Assembly: GCA_023416415.1 (NCBI GenBank)
Contig: JAEZHR010000276.1
Span: forward strand, 1 to 7,215
Direction: 5' to 3'
DNA: 7,215 nt
From: Pseudomonadota bacterium
Lineage (GTDB): Bacteria; Pseudomonadota; Gammaproteobacteria; Burkholderiales; Burkholderiaceae_D
The position numbers were made by a program, and so were the translations under genes. The stretch's first letter is position 1. Each line of letters starts with the position of its first letter. The notes under the pieces were generated by a model. It was not told the DNA's origin and did not search any database. It saw only the letters and a program-made list of their open reading frames with translations. Shown here piece after piece: positions 6,384 to 7,215 of this stretch.

Positions 6384-6385
6384 AC

Positions 6386-7215
6386 ATGAAAGTTTTCTAC
6401 GACAAAGACTGCGACCTGTCCCTCATCAAGGGTAAGAACGTCACCATCATCGGCTACGGCTCGCAAGGCCATGCCCACGCATTGAACCTGAACGACTCCG
6501 GCTGCAAGGTCACGGTCGCGCTGCGCAAGGGGGGCGCCTCCTGGGAAAAGGCAAAGAATGCCGGGCTGAACGTCCTGGAAGTCAACGATGCGGTCAAGCA
6601 GGCCGACGTCGTGATGATTCTGCTGCCGGACGAGAACATCGCCCAGGTCTACAAGGAAAACGTCGAACCGAACATCAAGCAGGGTGCCGTGCTGGCCTTT
6701 GCTCATGGCTTCAATGTCCACTACGGTCAGGTCGTCCCGCGCGCCGACCTCGACGTGATCATGGTCGCACCGAAGGCTCCGGGCCACACCGTGCGCGGCA
6801 CTTACTCCCAAGGCGGCGGCGTGCCGCACCTGATCGCCGTCTATCAGGACAAGTCCGGCGCTGCCCGAGACATCGCGCTGTCGTATGCAATGGCCAACGG
6901 CGGCGGCCGTGCCGGCATCATCGAGACCAACTTCCGCGAAGAAACCGAGACCGACCTGTTCGGCGAACAAGCCGTCCTTTGCGGTGGCACAGTCGAGCTG
7001 ATCAAGGCCGGTTTCGAGACGCTGGTTGAAGCCGGCTATGCGCCGGAGATGGCCTATTTCGAGTGCCTGCACGAACTGAAGCTGATCGTCGACCTGATCT
7101 ACGAAGGCGGTATCGCCAACATGAACTACTCGATCTCGAACAACGCAGAGTATGGCGAGTACGTCACCGGCCCGCGCGTCGTCACCGAGGACACCAAGAA
7201 CGCGATGCGTCAGTG
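6386..7215 (+). CDS. ilvC: Ketol-acid reductoisomerase (NADP+), class I, 3' end missing
   Basis: 276 complete codons are present before the right edge. Class I enzymes are about 338 aa, so roughly 60 residues are missing. IlvC carries out the second shared step of branched-chain amino acid synthesis: Mg2+-dependent alkyl migration of acetolactate or acetohydroxybutyrate, followed by reduction to the dihydroxy acid. The N-terminal Rossmann domain has IIGYGSQGHAHALN (21-34). Arg47 and Ser52, in the LRKGGAS loop, are positioned to bind the NADPH phosphate. The metal ligands fall exactly where the family has them: Asp190 and Glu194 (TDLFGEQ), then Glu226 and Glu230 (FECLHEL). The protein looks fully functional as far as it can be read. 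It is the third gene of the operon, supplied directly by the IlvB-IlvH enzyme. Confidence 0.97.
   Translation, partial: MKVFYDKDCDLSLIKGKNVTIIGYGSQGHAHALNLNDSGCKVTVALRKGGASWEKAKNAGLNVLEVNDAVKQADVVMILLPDENIAQVYKENVEPNIKQGAVLAFAHGFNVHYGQVVPRADLDVIMVAPKAPGHTVRGTYSQGGGVPHLIAVYQDKSGAARDIALSYAMANGGGRAGIIETNFREETETDLFGEQAVLCGGTVELIKAGFETLVEAGYAPEMAYFECLHELKLIVDLIYEGGIANMNYSISNNAEYGEYVTGPRVVTEDTKNAMRQ

Noticed and set aside
6371..7072. 233-codon minus-strand open frame
   Set aside because: Antisense to ilvC, whose catalytic and metal-binding residues are all present on the plus strand.
1..7215. CRISPR arrays, tRNA/rRNA genes, insertion sequences
   Set aside because: No regularly spaced repeats, tRNA-like cloverleaf, transposase motif or terminal inverted repeats were seen in the window.

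Overview
The window looks like the chromosome of a high-GC proteobacterium, most likely a betaproteobacterium (Rhodocyclales/Burkholderiales type). The basis is the ilvB-ilvH-ilvC order, the style of the IlvB and IlvH sequences, and an RDD-family gene divergent from the ilv operon. The lineage is an inference from recognition, not from a search.

Left part (1-3063, minus strand): three tightly packed genes read right to left. (i) A 169-aa protein with a Tat signal that resembles the small (gamma) subunit of gluconate 2-dehydrogenase / FAD-glucose dehydrogenase. (ii) A 544-aa GMC-family flavoprotein dehydrogenase with no signal peptide of its own. It carries three cysteines spaced as in the 3Fe-4S-containing FAD-glucose dehydrogenases. 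(iii) A membrane-anchored alpha/beta hydrolase (lipase/esterase type) that runs off the left edge. Both junctions are 4-base ATGA stop/start overlaps, so the three are probably translationally coupled. No cytochrome c subunit gene is present between or upstream of them. The simplest reading is an exported dehydrogenase whose small subunit carries the catalytic subunit through the Tat pore, co-made with an ester-cleaving enzyme. The substrate is unknown.

Middle (3139-3675, minus strand): an RDD-family integral membrane protein. It is followed by about 465 bases without a convincing gene (3676-4139). This stretch holds a candidate promoter, a small inverted repeat and several short hairpins, and probably forms the long leader of the ilv operon.

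Right part (4140-7215, plus strand): ilvB (acetolactate synthase catalytic subunit), ilvH (its valine-sensing regulatory subunit) and ilvC (ketol-acid reductoisomerase, cut by the right edge). Together they carry out the first two shared steps of valine, leucine and isoleucine synthesis. IlvB makes acetolactate or acetohydroxybutyrate from pyruvate, IlvH makes this step inhibitable by valine, and IlvC isomerises and reduces the product. The ilv block is ordinary except for a Glu-Ala in place of Asp-Gly in the thiamine-diphosphate motif of IlvB. The dehydrogenase/hydrolase unit is the part most worth a second look.
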